From Eurosta solidaginis (taxonomy: Eukaryota > Arthropoda > Insecta > Diptera > Tephritidae), in the NCBI RefSeq assembly GCF_040869045.1, contig NC_090322.1:83537675-83601674 (forward strand): a DNA stretch of 64,000 nt, read 5' to 3'. The translations under genes were made by a program, and so were the position numbers. This document shows positions 14,301-24,787 of the stretch, one piece after another (position 1 is the stretch's first letter; each line of letters starts with the position of its first letter). The notes under the pieces are model-generated. The model saw nothing but the letters and a program-made list of their open reading frames with translations, was not told the DNA's origin and ran no database searches.

Positions 14301-15500
14301 ACCTTTAAACAGTTTTAATAACTATCTCAAAAATTGTCGCTCTGATGCAAACAACTGATGAGTTATCTACTTAAATTTGTTGAACAAAACGACTTACGTA
14401 TTTTAAGCATGCTAACCTTTAGCCCGGTAAGCAAATTAAAAAAAAAAAACGCAATATGTAGGCTACACGACAGCGGAGACGTCGAGTAACCAAAACAAAT
14501 GCGTTAAACAAATTCGTACACGTTATTTATCAATTTAACTCTAGAATTAAAGGATATACAACGAGAAACAACGTTTGACAACCTTTAAACAGTTTTAATA
14601 ACTATCTCAAAAATTGTCGCTCTGATGCAAACAACTGATGAGTTATCTACTTAAATTTGTTGAACAAAACGACTTACGTATTTTAAGCATGCTAACCTTT
14701 AGCCCGGTAAGCAAATTCAAAAAAAAAACGCAATATGTAGGCTACACGAGAACGGAGACGTCGAGTAACCAAAACAAATGCGTTAAACAAATTCCTACAC
14801 GTTATTTATCAATTTAACTCTAGAATTAAAGGATATACAACGAGAAACAACGTTTGACAACCTTTAAACAGTTTTAATAACTATCTCAAAAATTGTCGCT
14901 CTGATGCAAACAACTGATGAGTTATCTACTTAAATTTGTTGAACAAAACGACTTACGTATTTTAAGCATGCTAACCTTTAGCCCGGTAAGCAAATTCAAA
15001 AAAAAAAACGCAATATGTAGGCTACACGAGAACGGAGACGTCGAGTAACCAAAACAAATGCGTTAAACAAATTCCTACACGTTATTTATCAATTTAACTC
15101 TAGAATTAAAGGATATACAACGAGAAACAACGTTTGACAACCTTTAAACAGTTTTAATAACTATCTCAAAAATTGTCGCTCTGATGCAAACAACTGATGA
15201 GTTATCTACTTAAATTTGTTGAACAAAACGACTTACGTATTTTAAGCATGCTAACCTTTAGCCCGGTAAGCAAATTAAAAAAAAAAACGCATTATGTAGG
15301 CTACACGAGAGCGGAGACGTCGAGTAACCAAAACAAATGCGTTAAACAAATTCGTACACGTTATTTATCAATTTAACTCTAGAATTAAAGGATATACAAC
15401 GAGAAACAACGTTTGACATCCTTTAAACAGTTTTAATAACTATCTCAAAAATTGTCGCTCTGATGCAAACAACTGATGAGTTATCTACTTAGATTTGTTG
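11386..15500 (+). repeat. Array sub-region with AAATTC-A-tract variant
   Basis: Ordinary head-to-tail monomers. Several have a C at the left edge of the A-tract (CAAATTCAAAAAA instead of CAAATTAAAAAA), at about 12484, 13040, 14155, 14714 and 14993, that is at spacings of about 1, 2 or 4 monomers. Outside this stretch the variant is almost absent (one instance near 58446), so it spread locally. A GTAAGGAAATT variant at about 11641 also recurs at about 20846, 24445 and 43562. No gene is present. Confidence 0.8.
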
Positions 15501-18100
15501 AACAAAACGACTTACGTATTTTAAGCATGCTAACCTTTAGCACGGTAAGCAAATTAAAAAAAAAAAAAAAACGCAATATGTAGGCTACACGAGAGCGGAG
15601 ACGTCGAGTAACCAAAACAAATGCATTAAACAAATTCGTACACGTTATTTATCAATTTAACTCTAGAATTAAACGATATACAACGAGAAACAACGTTTGA
15701 CAACCTTTAAACAGTTTTAATAACTATCTCAAAAATTGTCGCTCTGATGCAAACAACTGATGAGTTATCTACTTAAATTTGTTGAACAAAAACGACTTAC
15801 GTATTTTAAGCATGCTAACCTTTAGCCCGGTAAGCAAATTTAAAAAAAACACGCAAAATGTAGGCTACACGACGAACGGAGACGTCGAATAACCAAAACA
15901 AATGCGTTAAACAAATTCCTACACGTTATTTATCAATTTAACTCTAGAATTAAAGGATATACAATGAGAAACAACGTTTGACAACCTTTAAACAGTTTTA
16001 ATAACTATCTCAAAAATTGTCGCTCTGATGCAAACAACTGATGAGTTATCTACTTAAATTTGTTGAACAAAACGACTTACGTATTTTAAGCATGCTAACC
16101 TTTAGCCCGGTAAGCAAATTAAAAAAAAAAACGCAATATGTAGGCTACACGAGAGCGGAGACGTCGAGTAACCAAAACAAATGCGTTAAAACAAATTCGT
16201 ACACGTTATTTATCAATTTAACTCTAGAATTAAAGGATATACAACGAGAAACAACGTTTGACAACCTTTAAACAGTTTTAATAACTATCTCAAAAATTGT
16301 CGCTCTGATGCAAACAACTGCTGAGTTGTCTACTCAAATTTGTTGAACAAAACGACTTACGTATTTTAAGCATGCTAACCTTTAGTCCGGTAAGCAAATA
16401 AAAAAAAAAAACGCAATATGTAGGCTACACGAGAACGGAGACGTCGAGTAACCAAAACAAATGCGTTAAACAAATTCCTACACGTTATTTATCAATTTAA
16501 CTCTAGAATTAAAGGATATACAACGAGAAACAACGTTTGACAACCTTTAAACAGTTTTAATAACTATCTCAAAAATTGTCGCTCTGATGCAAACAACTGC
16601 TGAGTTGTCTACTCAAATTTGTTGAACAAAACGACTTACGTATTTTAAGCATGCTAACCTTTAGCCCGGTAAGCAAATTAAAAAAAAAAACGCAATATGT
16701 AGGCTACACGAGAGCGGAGACGTCGAGTAACCAAAACAAATGCGTTAAACAAATTCGTACACGTTATTTATCAATTTAACTCTAGAATTAAAGGATATAC
16801 AACGAGAAACAACGTTTGACAACCTTTAAACAGTTTTTAATAACTATCTCAAAAATTGTCGCTCTGATGCAAACAACTGATGAGTTATCTACTTAAATTT
16901 GTTGAACAAAACGACTTACGTATTTTAAGCATGCTAACCTTTAGTCCGGTAAGCAAATAAAAACAAAAAACGCAATATGTAGGCTACACGAGAACGGAGA
17001 CGTCGAGTAACCAAAACAAATGCGTTAAACAAATTCCTACACGTTTATTTATCAATTTAACTCTAGAATTAAAGGATATACAAAGAGAAACAACGTTTGA
17101 CAACCTTTAAACAGTTTTTAATAACTATCTAAAAATTGTCGCTCTGATGCAAACAACTGATGAGTTATCTACTTAAATTTGTTGAACAAAACGACTTACG
17201 TATTTTTAAGCATGCTACCCCTTTGGCCCGGTAAGCAAATTAAAAAAAAAACGCAAACTGTAGGCTACACGAGAACGGAGACGTCGAGTAACCAAAACAA
17301 ATGCGTTAAACAAATTCGTACACGTTATTTATCAATTTAACTCTAGAATTAAAGGATATACAACGAGAAACAACGTTTGACAACCTTTAAACAGTTTTAA
17401 TAACTATCTCAAAAATTGTCGCTCTGATGCAAACAACTGATGAGTTATCTACTTAAATTTGTTGAACAAAACGACTTACGTATTTTAAGCATGCTAACCT
17501 TTAGCCAGGTAAGCAAATTAAAAAAAAAACGCAATATGTAGGCTACACGAGAACGGAGACGTCGAGTAACCAAAACAAATGCGTTAAACAAATTCGTACA
17601 CGTTATTTATCAATTTAACTCTAGAATTAAAGGATATACAACGAGAAACAACGTTTGACAACCTTTAAACAGTTTTAATAACTATCTCAAAAATTGTCGC
17701 TCTGATGCAAACAACTGCTGAGTTGTCTACTCAAATTTGTTGAACAAAACGACTTACGTATTTTAAACATGCTAACCTTTAGCCCGGTAAGCAAATTAAA
17801 AAAAAAAACGCAATATGCAGGCTACACGAGAACGGAGACGTCGAGTAACCAAAACAAATGCGTTAAACAAATTCCTACACGTTATTTATCAATTTAACTC
17901 TAGAATTAAAGGATATACAACGAGAAACAACGTTTGACAACCTTTAAACAGTTTTAATAACTATCTCAAAAATTGTCGCTCTGATGCAAACAACTGATGA
18001 GTTATCTACTTAAAATTTGTTGAACAAAACGACTTACGTATTTTAAGCATGCTAACCTTTAGCCTGGTAAGCAAATTAAAAAAAAAAACGCAATATGTAG
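15500..18100 (+). repeat. Satellite stretch rich in single-base indels
   Basis: Monomers here carry far more one-base insertions and losses than elsewhere. Examples are AAAAACGAC at about 15788, TTTAAAAAAAACACGC at about 15839, an extra A near 16190, CAGTTTTTAATAAC at about 16831, ACGTTTATTTATC at about 17041, CAGTTTTTAATAAC again at about 17112 followed by loss of a C in CTATCTAAAAATTG, and TATTTTTAAGCATGC with CTACCCCTTTGGCCC at about 17202-17226. An extra A is at about 18013. Linked CTGCTGAGTTGTCTACTC variants occur at about 16318, 16598 and 17716. This may be a degenerate patch of array or a stretch of lower base accuracy in the assembly. Confidence 0.75.
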
Positions 18101-20750
18101 GCTACACGAGAACGGAGACGTCGAGTAACCAAAACAAATGCGTTAAACAAATTCGTACACGTTATTTATCAATTTAACTCTAGAATTAAAGGATATACAA
18201 CGAGAAACAACGTTTGACAACCTTTAAACAGTTTTAATAACTATCTCAAAAATTGTCGCTCTGATGCAAACAACTGATGAGTTATCTACTTAAATTTGTT
18301 GAACAAAACGACTTACGTATGTTAAGCATGCTAACCTTTAGCCCTGTAAGCAAATTAAAAAAAAAACGCAATATGTAGGCTACACGAGAACGGAGACGTC
18401 GAGTAACCAAAACAAATGCGTTAAACAAATTCGTACACGTTATTTATCAATTTAACTCTAGAATTAAAGGATATACAACGAGAAACAACGTTTGACAACC
18501 TTTAAACAGTTTTAATAACTATCTCAAAAATTGTCGCTCTGATGCAAACAACTGATGAGTTATCTTCTTAAATTTGTTGAACAAAACGACTTACGTATTT
18601 TAAGCATGATAACCTTTAGCCCGGTAAGCAAATTAAAAAAAAAACGCAATATGTAGGCTACACGAGAACGGAGACGTCGAGTAACCAAAACAAATGCGTT
18701 AAACAAATTCGTACACGTTATTTATCAATTTAACTCTAGAATTAAAGGATATACAACGAGAAACAACGTTTGACAACCTTTAAACAGTTTTAATAACTAT
18801 CTCAAAAATTGTCGCTCTGATGCAAACAACTGATGAGTTATCTACTTAAATTTGTTGAACAAAACTACTTACGTATTTTAAGCATGCTAACCTTTAGCCC
18901 GGTAAGCAAATTAAAAAAAAAACGCAATATGTAGGCTACACGAGAACGGAGACGTCAATTACCAAAACAAATGCGTTAAACAAATTCGTACACGTTATTT
19001 ATCAATTTAACTCTAGAATTAAAGGATATACAACGAGAAACAACGTTTGACAACCTTTAAACAGTTTTAATAACTATCTCAAAAATTGTCGCTATGATGC
19101 AAACAACTGATGAGTTATCTACTTAAATTTGTTGAACAAAACGACTTACGTATTTTAAGCATGCTAACCTTTAGCCCGGTAAGCAAATTAAAAAAAAAAC
19201 GCAATATGTAGGCTACACGAGAACGGAGACGTCGAGTAACCAAAACAAATGTGTTAAACAAATTCCTACACGTTATTTATCAATTTAACTCTAGAATTAA
19301 AGGATATACAACGAGTAACAACGTTTGACAACCTTTAAATAGTTTTAATAACTATCTCAAAAATTGTCGCTCTGATGGAAACAACTGATGAGTTATCTAC
19401 TTAAATTTGTTGAACAAAACGACTTACGTATTTTAAGCATGCTAACCTTTAGCCCGGTAAGCAAATTAAAAAAAAAACGCAATATGTAGGCTACACGAGA
19501 ACGGAGACGTCAATTACCAAAACAAATGCGTTAAACAAATTCGTACACGTTATTTATCAATTTAACTCTAGAATTAAAGGATATACAACGAGAAACAACG
19601 TTTGACAACCTTTAAACAGTTTTAATAACTATCTCAAAAATTGTCGCTCTGATGCAAACAACTGATGAGTTATCTACTTAAATTTGTAGAACAAAACGAC
19701 TTACGTATTTTAAGCATGCTAACCTTTAGCCCGGTAAGCAAATTAAAAAAAAAACGCAATATGTAGGCTACACGAGAACGGAGACGTCAATTACCAAAAC
19801 AAATGCGTTAAACAAATTCGTACACGTTATTTATCAATTTAACTCTAGAATTAAAGGATATACAACGAGAAACAACGTTTGACAACCTTTAAACAGTTTT
19901 AATAACTATCTCAAAAATTGTCGCTCTGATGCAAACAACTGATGAGTTATCTACTTAAATTTGTTGAACAAAACGACTTACGTATTTTAAGCATGCTAAC
20001 CTTTAGCCCGGTAAGCAAATTAAAAAAAAAACGCAATATGTAGGCTACACGAGAACGGAGACGTCGAGTAACCAAAACAAATGTGTTAAACAAATTCCTA
20101 CACGTTATTTATCAATTTAACTCTAGAATTAAAGGATATCAACGAGAAACAACGTTTGACAACCTTTAAACAGTTTTAATAACTATCTCAAAAATTGTCG
20201 CTCTGATGCAAACAACTGATGAGTTATCTACTCAAATTTGTTGAACAAAACGACTTACGTATTTTAAGCATGCTAACCTTTATCCCGGTAAGCAAATTAA
20301 AAAAAAAACGCAATATGTAGGCTACACGAGAGCGGAGACGTCGAGTAACCAAAACAAATGCGTTAAACAAATTCGTACACGTTATTTATCAATTTAACTC
20401 TAGAATTAAAGGATATACAACGAGAAACAACGTTTGACAACCTTTAAACAGTTTTAATAACTATCTCAAAAATTGTCGCTCTGATGCAAACAACTGATGA
20501 GTTATCTACTTAAATTTGTTGAACAAAACGACTTACGTATTTTAAGCATGCTAACCTTTAGCCCGGTAAGCAAATTAAAAAAAAAAACGCAATATGTAGG
20601 CTACACGAGAACGGAGACGTCGAGTAACCAAAACAAATGCGTTAAACAAATTCCTACACGTTATTTATCAATTTAACTCTAGAATTAAAGGATATACAAC
20701 GAGAAACAACGTTTGACAACCTTTAAACAGTTTTAATAACTATCTGAAAA
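18100..20750 (+). repeat. Array sub-region with a 3-monomer duplication
   Basis: A GACGTCAATTACC variant (two bases lost from GACGTCGAGTAACC) occurs at 18951, 19506 and 19783. An ATGTGTTAAAC variant occurs at 19249 and about 20081. Offsets of 832 bp link the first pair of each set, which suggests a 3-monomer block copied in tandem from about 18.95 to 20.6 kb. The unit beginning near 19226 also carries GAGTAACAACG, AAATAGTTTT and GATGGAAAC, but keeps CTGATGAG, so it is a partial member of the diagnostic subfamily found further right. No gene is present. Confidence 0.7.
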
Positions 20751-21139
20751 ATTGTCGCTCTGATGCAAACAACTGATGAGTTATCTACTTAAATTTGTTG
20801 AACAAAACGACTTACGTATTTTAAGCATGCTAACCTTTAGCCCGGTAAGGAAATTAAAAAAAAAAAACGCAATATGTAGGCTACACGAGAGCGGAGACGT
20901 CGAGTAACCAAAACAAATGCGTTAAACAAATTCGTACACGTTATTTATCAATTTAACTCTAGAGTTAAAGGATATACAACGAGAAACAACGTTTGACAAC
21001 CTTTAAACAGTTTTAATAACTATCTCAAAAATTGTCGCTCTGATGCAAACAACTGATGAGTTATCTACTTAAATTTGTTGAACAAAACGACTTACGTATT
21101 TTAAGCATGCTAACCTTTAGCCCGGTAAGCAAATTAAAA

Positions 21140-21189
21140 AAAAAAACGCAATATGTAGGCTACACGAGAACGGAGACGTCGAGTAACCA
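21140..21189 (+). repeat. 50 bp direct repeat, left flank of insert copy 1
   Basis: Satellite sequence from seven A through GTAACCA that is identical to 22260-22309 (offset 1120). It could be an unusually long target-site duplication made on insertion. It could equally be the signature of an exchange between two monomers in different phase. In a tandem array the two cannot be told apart from this sequence alone. Confidence 0.85.
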
Positions 21190-21205
21190 GGGGTGACCCT
21201 AGAAT

Positions 21206-21368
21206 TCGATATGGAAAAAGTGGGCGTGGTCATAGTCGGATTTCGTTCATTTTTCATACCAAGATAAAGTGAGTTCAGATAAGTACGTGAACTGAGTTTA
21301 GTAAAGATATATCGATTTTTGCTCAAGTTATCGTGTTAACGGCCATGCGGAAGGACAGACGGACGACT
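21206..21368 (+). repeat. Internal module of the insert, 5' copy
   Basis: Begins TTCGATATGGAAAAAG, then TGGGCGTGGTCATAGTC, and ends with CTCAAGTTATCGTGTTAACG followed by a degenerate GGACAGACGGAC stretch. The same order of boxes returns at 21959-22118, so the element has homologous ends in direct orientation, diverged and with length differences between the boxes. Confidence 0.7.
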
Positions 21369-21526
21369 GTGTATAAAAACTGGGCGTGGCATCAACCGAT
21401 TTCGCCCATTTTCACAGAAAACAGTTAACGCCATAAAATCTATGCCCCTACCAAATTTCAAAAGGATTGGTTAATTTTTGTTCGACTTATGGCGTTAAAA
21501 GTATCCTAGACAAATTAAATGAAAAA

Positions 21527-21542
21527 GGGCGGAGCCACGCCC
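21527..21542. other. GC-rich inverted repeat in the insert (first)
   Basis: GGGCGGAGCCACGCCC: arms GGGCG and CGCCC around a 6-base loop, in an otherwise AT-rich element. It can form a short hairpin on either strand. A similar structure is at 21832-21849. Confidence 0.6.
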
Positions 21543-21831
21543 ATTTTTAAATTTTCTTTTATTTTTGTATTTTGTTGCACCATATCATTACTGGAGTTGA
21601 ATCTTGACATAATTTACCTATATACTGTAAAGATATTAAATTTTTTGTTAAAATTTTACTTTTAAAAAACATTTTTTTTTAAAGTGGGCGTGGTCCTTCT
21701 CCGATTTTGCTAATTTTTATTAAGCGTACATATAGTAATAAAAGTAACGTTCCTGCCAAATTTCATCATGATATCTTCAAAGACTGCCAAATTACAACTT
21801 GCAAAAGTTTTAAATTACCTTCTTTTAAAAG

Positions 21832-21849
21832 TGGGCGGTGCCACGCCCA
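21832..21849. other. GC-rich inverted repeat in the insert (second)
   Basis: TGGGCGGTGCCACGCCCA: arms TGGGCG and CGCCCA around GTGCCA. It is almost the same design as 21527-21542, which supports a modular origin of the element by internal duplication. Confidence 0.6.
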
Positions 21850-21958
21850 TTGTCCAAAATTTTACTAATTTTCTATTTTGCGTCATAAGTTCAACTCATC
21901 TACCAAGTTTCGTCGCTTTATCGGTCTTTTGTAATGAATTATCGCACTTTTTCGGTTT

Positions 21959-22118
21959 TTCGATATCGAAAAAGTGGGCGTGGTTATAGTCCGATATCGT
22001 TCATTTTAAATAGCGATCTCAGATGAGTGCTCAGGAACCTACATACCAAATTTCATCAAGATACCTCAAAATTTACTCAAGTTATCGTGTTACCGGACGG
22101 ACGGACGGACGGACGGAC
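21959..22118 (+). repeat. Internal module of the insert, 3' copy
   Basis: Begins TTCGATATCGAAAAAG, then TGGGCGTGGTTATAGTC, TCGTTCATTTT, CCAAATTTCATCAAGATAC and CTCAAGTTATCGTGTTA, ending in the (GGAC)6 tract. It is the diverged partner of 21206-21368. The boxes are better preserved here, and the tetranucleotide tract is pure. Confidence 0.7.
22095..22118 (+). repeat. (GGAC)6 microsatellite in insert copy 1
   Basis: Six perfect GGAC units (GTCC on the other strand), directly after TTATCGTGTTACC. Copy 2 has eight units (25691-25722), so the tract changed length after the block was duplicated. A GTCY tract is a known hallmark of dipteran mini-me-type elements. Confidence 0.9.
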
Positions 22119-22259
22119 ATGGCTCAATCAAATTTTTTTTCGATCCTGATTATTTTGATATATGGAAGTCTATATCTATCTCGATTCCTTTATATATGTA
22201 CAACCAACCGTTATCCAATCAAACTTAATATACTCTGTGAGCTCTGCTCAACTGAGTAT

Positions 22260-22309
22260 AAAAAAACGCAATATGTAGGCTACACGAGAACGGAGACGTC
22301 GAGTAACCA
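22260..22309 (+). repeat. 50 bp direct repeat, right flank of insert copy 1
   Basis: Matches 21140-21189 base for base. The leading A run is shared between the end of the element (GAGTATAAAA) and the satellite A-tract, so the exact element boundary within the A run is ambiguous by up to seven bases. Confidence 0.85.
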
Positions 22310-22572
22310 AAACAAATGCGTTAAACAAATTCCTACACGTTATTTATCAATTTAACTCTAGAATTAAAGGATATACAACGAGTAACAACGTTTGACAACC
22401 TTTAAATAGTTTTAATAACTATCTCAAAAATTGTCGCACTGATGGAAATAACTGCTGAGTTATCTACTCAAATTTGTTGAACAAAACGACTTACGTATTT
22501 TAAGAATGCTAACCTTTAGCCCGGTAAGCAAATTAAAAAAAAAACGCAATATGTAGGCTACACGAGAACGGA
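22294..22572 (+). repeat. Diagnostic-subfamily monomer (type C)
   Basis: Differs from neighbours at several linked sites: GAGTAACAACG for GAGAAACAACG, AAATAGTTTT for AAACAGTTTT, CGCACTGATGGAAATAAC for CGCTCTGATGCAAACAAC, CTGCTGAG for CTGATGAG, and CTACTCAAA for CTACTTAAA. The same set, with minor changes, recurs at about 25.9, 27.8, 29.2, 57.1, 59.9 and 61.3 kb. It marks a separate lineage of monomers inside the array. Confidence 0.8.
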
Positions 22573-23689
22573 GACGTCGAGTAACCAAAACAAATGCGTT
22601 AAACAAATTCCTACACGTTATTTATCAATTTAACTCTAGAATTAAAGGATATACAACGAGAAACAACGTTTGACAACCTTTAAACAGTTTTAATAACTAT
22701 CTCAAAAATTGTCGCTCTGATGCAAACAACTGATGAGTTATCTACTTAAATTTGTTGAACAAAACGACTTACGTATTTTAAGCATGCTAACCTTTAGCCC
22801 GGTAAGCAAATTAAAAAAAAAACGCAATATGTAGGCTACACGAGAGCGGAGACGTCGAGTAACCAAAACAAATGCGTTAAACAAATTCGTACACGTTATT
22901 TATCAATTTAACTCTAGAATTAAAAGATATACAACGAGAAACAACGTTTGACAACCTTTAAACAGTTTTAGTAACTATCTCAAAAATTGTCGCTCTGATG
23001 CAAACAACTGATGAGTTATCTACTTAAATTTGTTGAACAAAACAACTTACGTATTTTAAGCATGCTAACCTTTAGCCCGGTAAGCAAATTAAACAAAAAC
23101 GCAATATGTAGGCTACACGAGAACGGAGACGTCGAGTAACCAAAACAAATGCGTTAAACAAATTCCTACACGTTATTTATCAATTTAACTCTAGAATTAA
23201 AGGATATACAACGAGAAACAACGTTTGACAACCTTTAAATAGTTTTAATAACTATCTCAAAAATTGTCGCTCTGATGCAAACAACTGATGAGTTATCTAC
23301 TTAAATTTGTTGAACAAAACGACTTACGTATTTTAAGCATGCTAGCCTTTAGCCCGGTAAGCAAATTAAAAAAAAAAAAACGCAATATGTAGGCTACACG
23401 AGAGCGGAGACGTCGAGTAACCAAAACAAATGCGTTAAACAAATTCGTACACGTTATTTATCAATTTAACTCTAGAATTAAAGGATATACAACGAGAAAC
23501 AACGTTTGACAACCTTTAAACAGTTTTAATAACTATCTCAAAAATTGTCGCTCTGATGCAAACAACTGATGAGTTATCTACTTAAATTTGTTGAACAAAA
23601 CGACTTACGTATTTTAAGCATGCTAACCTTTAGCCCGGTAAGCAAATTAAAAAAAAAAACGAAATATGTAGGCTACACGAGAACGGAGA

Positions 23690-23938
23690 CGTCGAGTAAC
23701 CAAAACAAATACGTTAAACAAATTCCTACACGTTATTTATCAATTTAACTCTAGAATTAAAGGATATACAACGAGAAACAACGTTTGACAAAAATTGTCG
23801 CTCTGATGCAAACAACTGATGAGTTATCTACTTAAATTTGTTGAACAAAACGACTTACGTATTTTAAGCATGCTAACCTTTAGTCCGGTAAGAAAATTAA
23901 AAAAAAAAACGCAATATGTAGGCTACACGAGAACGGAG
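23690..23938 (+). repeat. Monomer with a 29 bp deletion
   Basis: CGTTTGACA runs straight into AAAATTGTCG at about 23790, losing the CCTTTAAACAG...ATCTCA segment. The deletion ends share CA, so slippage or microhomology repair can explain it. The identical deletion, linked to ATACGTTAAAC, is seen at about 27114, which proves common descent of the two blocks. Confidence 0.9.
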
Positions 23939-24787
23939 ACGTCGAGTAACCAAAACAAATGCGTTAAACAAATTCCTACACGTTATTTATCAATTTAACT
24001 CTAGAATTAAAGGATATACAACGAGAAACAACGTTTGACAACCTTTAAACAGTTTTAATAACTATCTCAAAAATTGTCGCTCTGATGCAAACAACTGATG
24101 AGTTATCTACTTAAATTTGTTGAACAAAACGACTTACGTATTTTAAGCATGCTAACCTTTAGCCCGGTAAGCAAATTAAAAAAAAAACGCAATATGTAGG
24201 CTACACGAGAACGGAGACGTCGAGTAACCAAAACAAATGCGTTAAACAAATTCGTACACGTTATTTATCAATTTAACTCTAGAATTAAAGGATATACAAC
24301 GAGAAACAACGTTTGACAACCTTTAAACAGTTTTAATAACTATCTCAAAAATTGTCGCTCTGATGCAAACAACTGATGAGTTATCTACTTAAATTTGTTG
24401 AACAAAACGACTTACGTATTTTAAGCATGCTAACCTTTAGCCCGGTAAGGAAATTAAAAAAAAAAACGCAATATGTAGGCTACACGAGAGCGGAGACGTC
24501 GAGTAACCAAAACAAATGCGTTAAACAAATTCGTACACGTTATTTATCAATTTAACTCTAGAGTTAAAGGATATACAACGAGAAACAACGTTTGACAACC
24601 TTTAAACAGTTTTAATAACTATCTCAAAAATTGTCGCTCTGATGCAAACAACTGATGAGTTATCTACTTAAATTTGTTGAACAAAACGACTTACGTATTT
24701 TAAGCATGCTAACCTTTAGCCCGGTAAGCAAATTAAAAAAAAAACGCAATATGTAGGCTACACGAGAACGGAGACGTCGAGTAACCA

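Larger units (their letters stand above)
1..21189 (+). repeat. ~278 bp satellite array, block 1 (left of first insert)
   Basis: About 76 uninterrupted head-to-tail monomers. Using the GACGTCGAG landmark, units start near 280, 560, 838, 1118, 1395, 1673, 1951, 2229, 2505 and so on, giving steps of 277-280 bp. Most length variation comes from an A-tract of about 8-16 bases before CGCAATATG. Each monomer contains, in order: GACGTCGAGTAACC, TGCGTTAAACAAATTC, TTAACTCTAGAATTAA, GGATATACAACGAGAAAC, CCTTTAAACAGTTTTAATA, CTGATGAGTTATCTAC, TTTGTTGAACAAAACGAC, GCATGCTAACC, AGCCCGGTAAGC and the A-tract. Neighbouring units differ by only a few bases. Nothing in the block looks like a gene: every frame is broken by the repeated stops, and a 278 bp period does not preserve frame. 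The array is already in progress at base 1, so its left edge lies outside the window. Confidence 0.98.
21190..22259. mobile_element. Dispersed non-coding element inside the satellite, copy 1 (~1070 bp)
   Basis: Non-satellite DNA starting GGGGTGACCCTAG and ending CTCAACTGAGTATA, merging into an A run. It has no credible ORF, so it is non-autonomous or the tail of a larger element. It is built from at least four degenerate modules, each opening with TGGGCGTGG (21221, 21381, about 21685, about 21975), followed by a CCGATTTCG-like box, TCATTTT and often CCAAATTTCA. It also carries two GC-rich inverted repeats, a (GGAC)6 tract and a terminal small hairpin. The left junction falls after GTAACCA and the right junction at the satellite A-tract, with a 50 bp direct repeat of satellite on both sides. 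The (GGAC)n next to TTATCGTGTTA recalls dipteran mini-me / INE-1-like elements; that family assignment is from memory and uncertain. Confidence 0.85.
20750..24350 (+). repeat. 3.6 kb tandem duplication, copy 1 (contains first insert)
   Basis: This block is repeated directly to the right at about 24350-27670. Shared private markers flank the insert on both sides: GTAAGGAAATT (about 20846/24445), CTAGAGTTAAAG (about 20960/24559), the insert itself (21190/24788, offset 3598), and after it a unit with GAGTAACAACG, AAATAGTTTT and CGCACTGATGGAAATAAC. A 29 bp deletion is shared at about 23788/27114. The offset falls to about 3326 beyond the insert because copy 2 lacks one monomer corresponding to about 23.1 kb. 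Because flanks and insert match together, the element was copied passively with the array. Confidence 0.9.
22260..24787 (+). repeat. ~278 bp satellite array, block 2 (between the inserts)
   Basis: About nine monomers between the two inserts, in the same orientation as the rest. Starts are near 22294, 22573, 22852, 23129, 23408, 23690, 23939, 24218 and 24496. The first belongs to the diagnostic subfamily (GAGTAACAACG, GATGGAAAT, CTGCTGAG). The one at 23690 is shortened by 29 bp. The final A/CGT unit with CTAGAGTTAAAG leads into the second insert. No gene is present. Confidence 0.97.

Noticed and set aside
21117..21326. Minus-strand open frame across the left junction of the first insert (and its copy at 24733-24924)
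   Set aside because: It crosses from satellite into the element with no relation to the junction, is under 70 codons, and resembles no protein family I know.
21190..22259. LTR retroelement or terminal-inverted-repeat DNA transposon
   Set aside because: No long terminal repeats and no matching inverted ends (GGGGTGACCC against the GAGTATA end) were found, and there is no transposase or reverse transcriptase coding sequence.
22241..22260. Terminal hairpin CTCA-AC-TGAG as proof of a Helitron-type 3' end
   Set aside because: A 4 bp stem is too weak on its own, and the expected terminal bases could not be established because the end merges with an A run. It is kept only as a possibility for the element family.
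22023..22355. 110-codon open frame across the right end of the first insert (and related frames at 25304-25585, 25623-25832 and 25723-25959)
   Set aside because: It reads through the GGAC tract and into satellite. In copy 2 the two extra GGAC units and small indels break and re-start the frames differently, which is not expected of a real gene.
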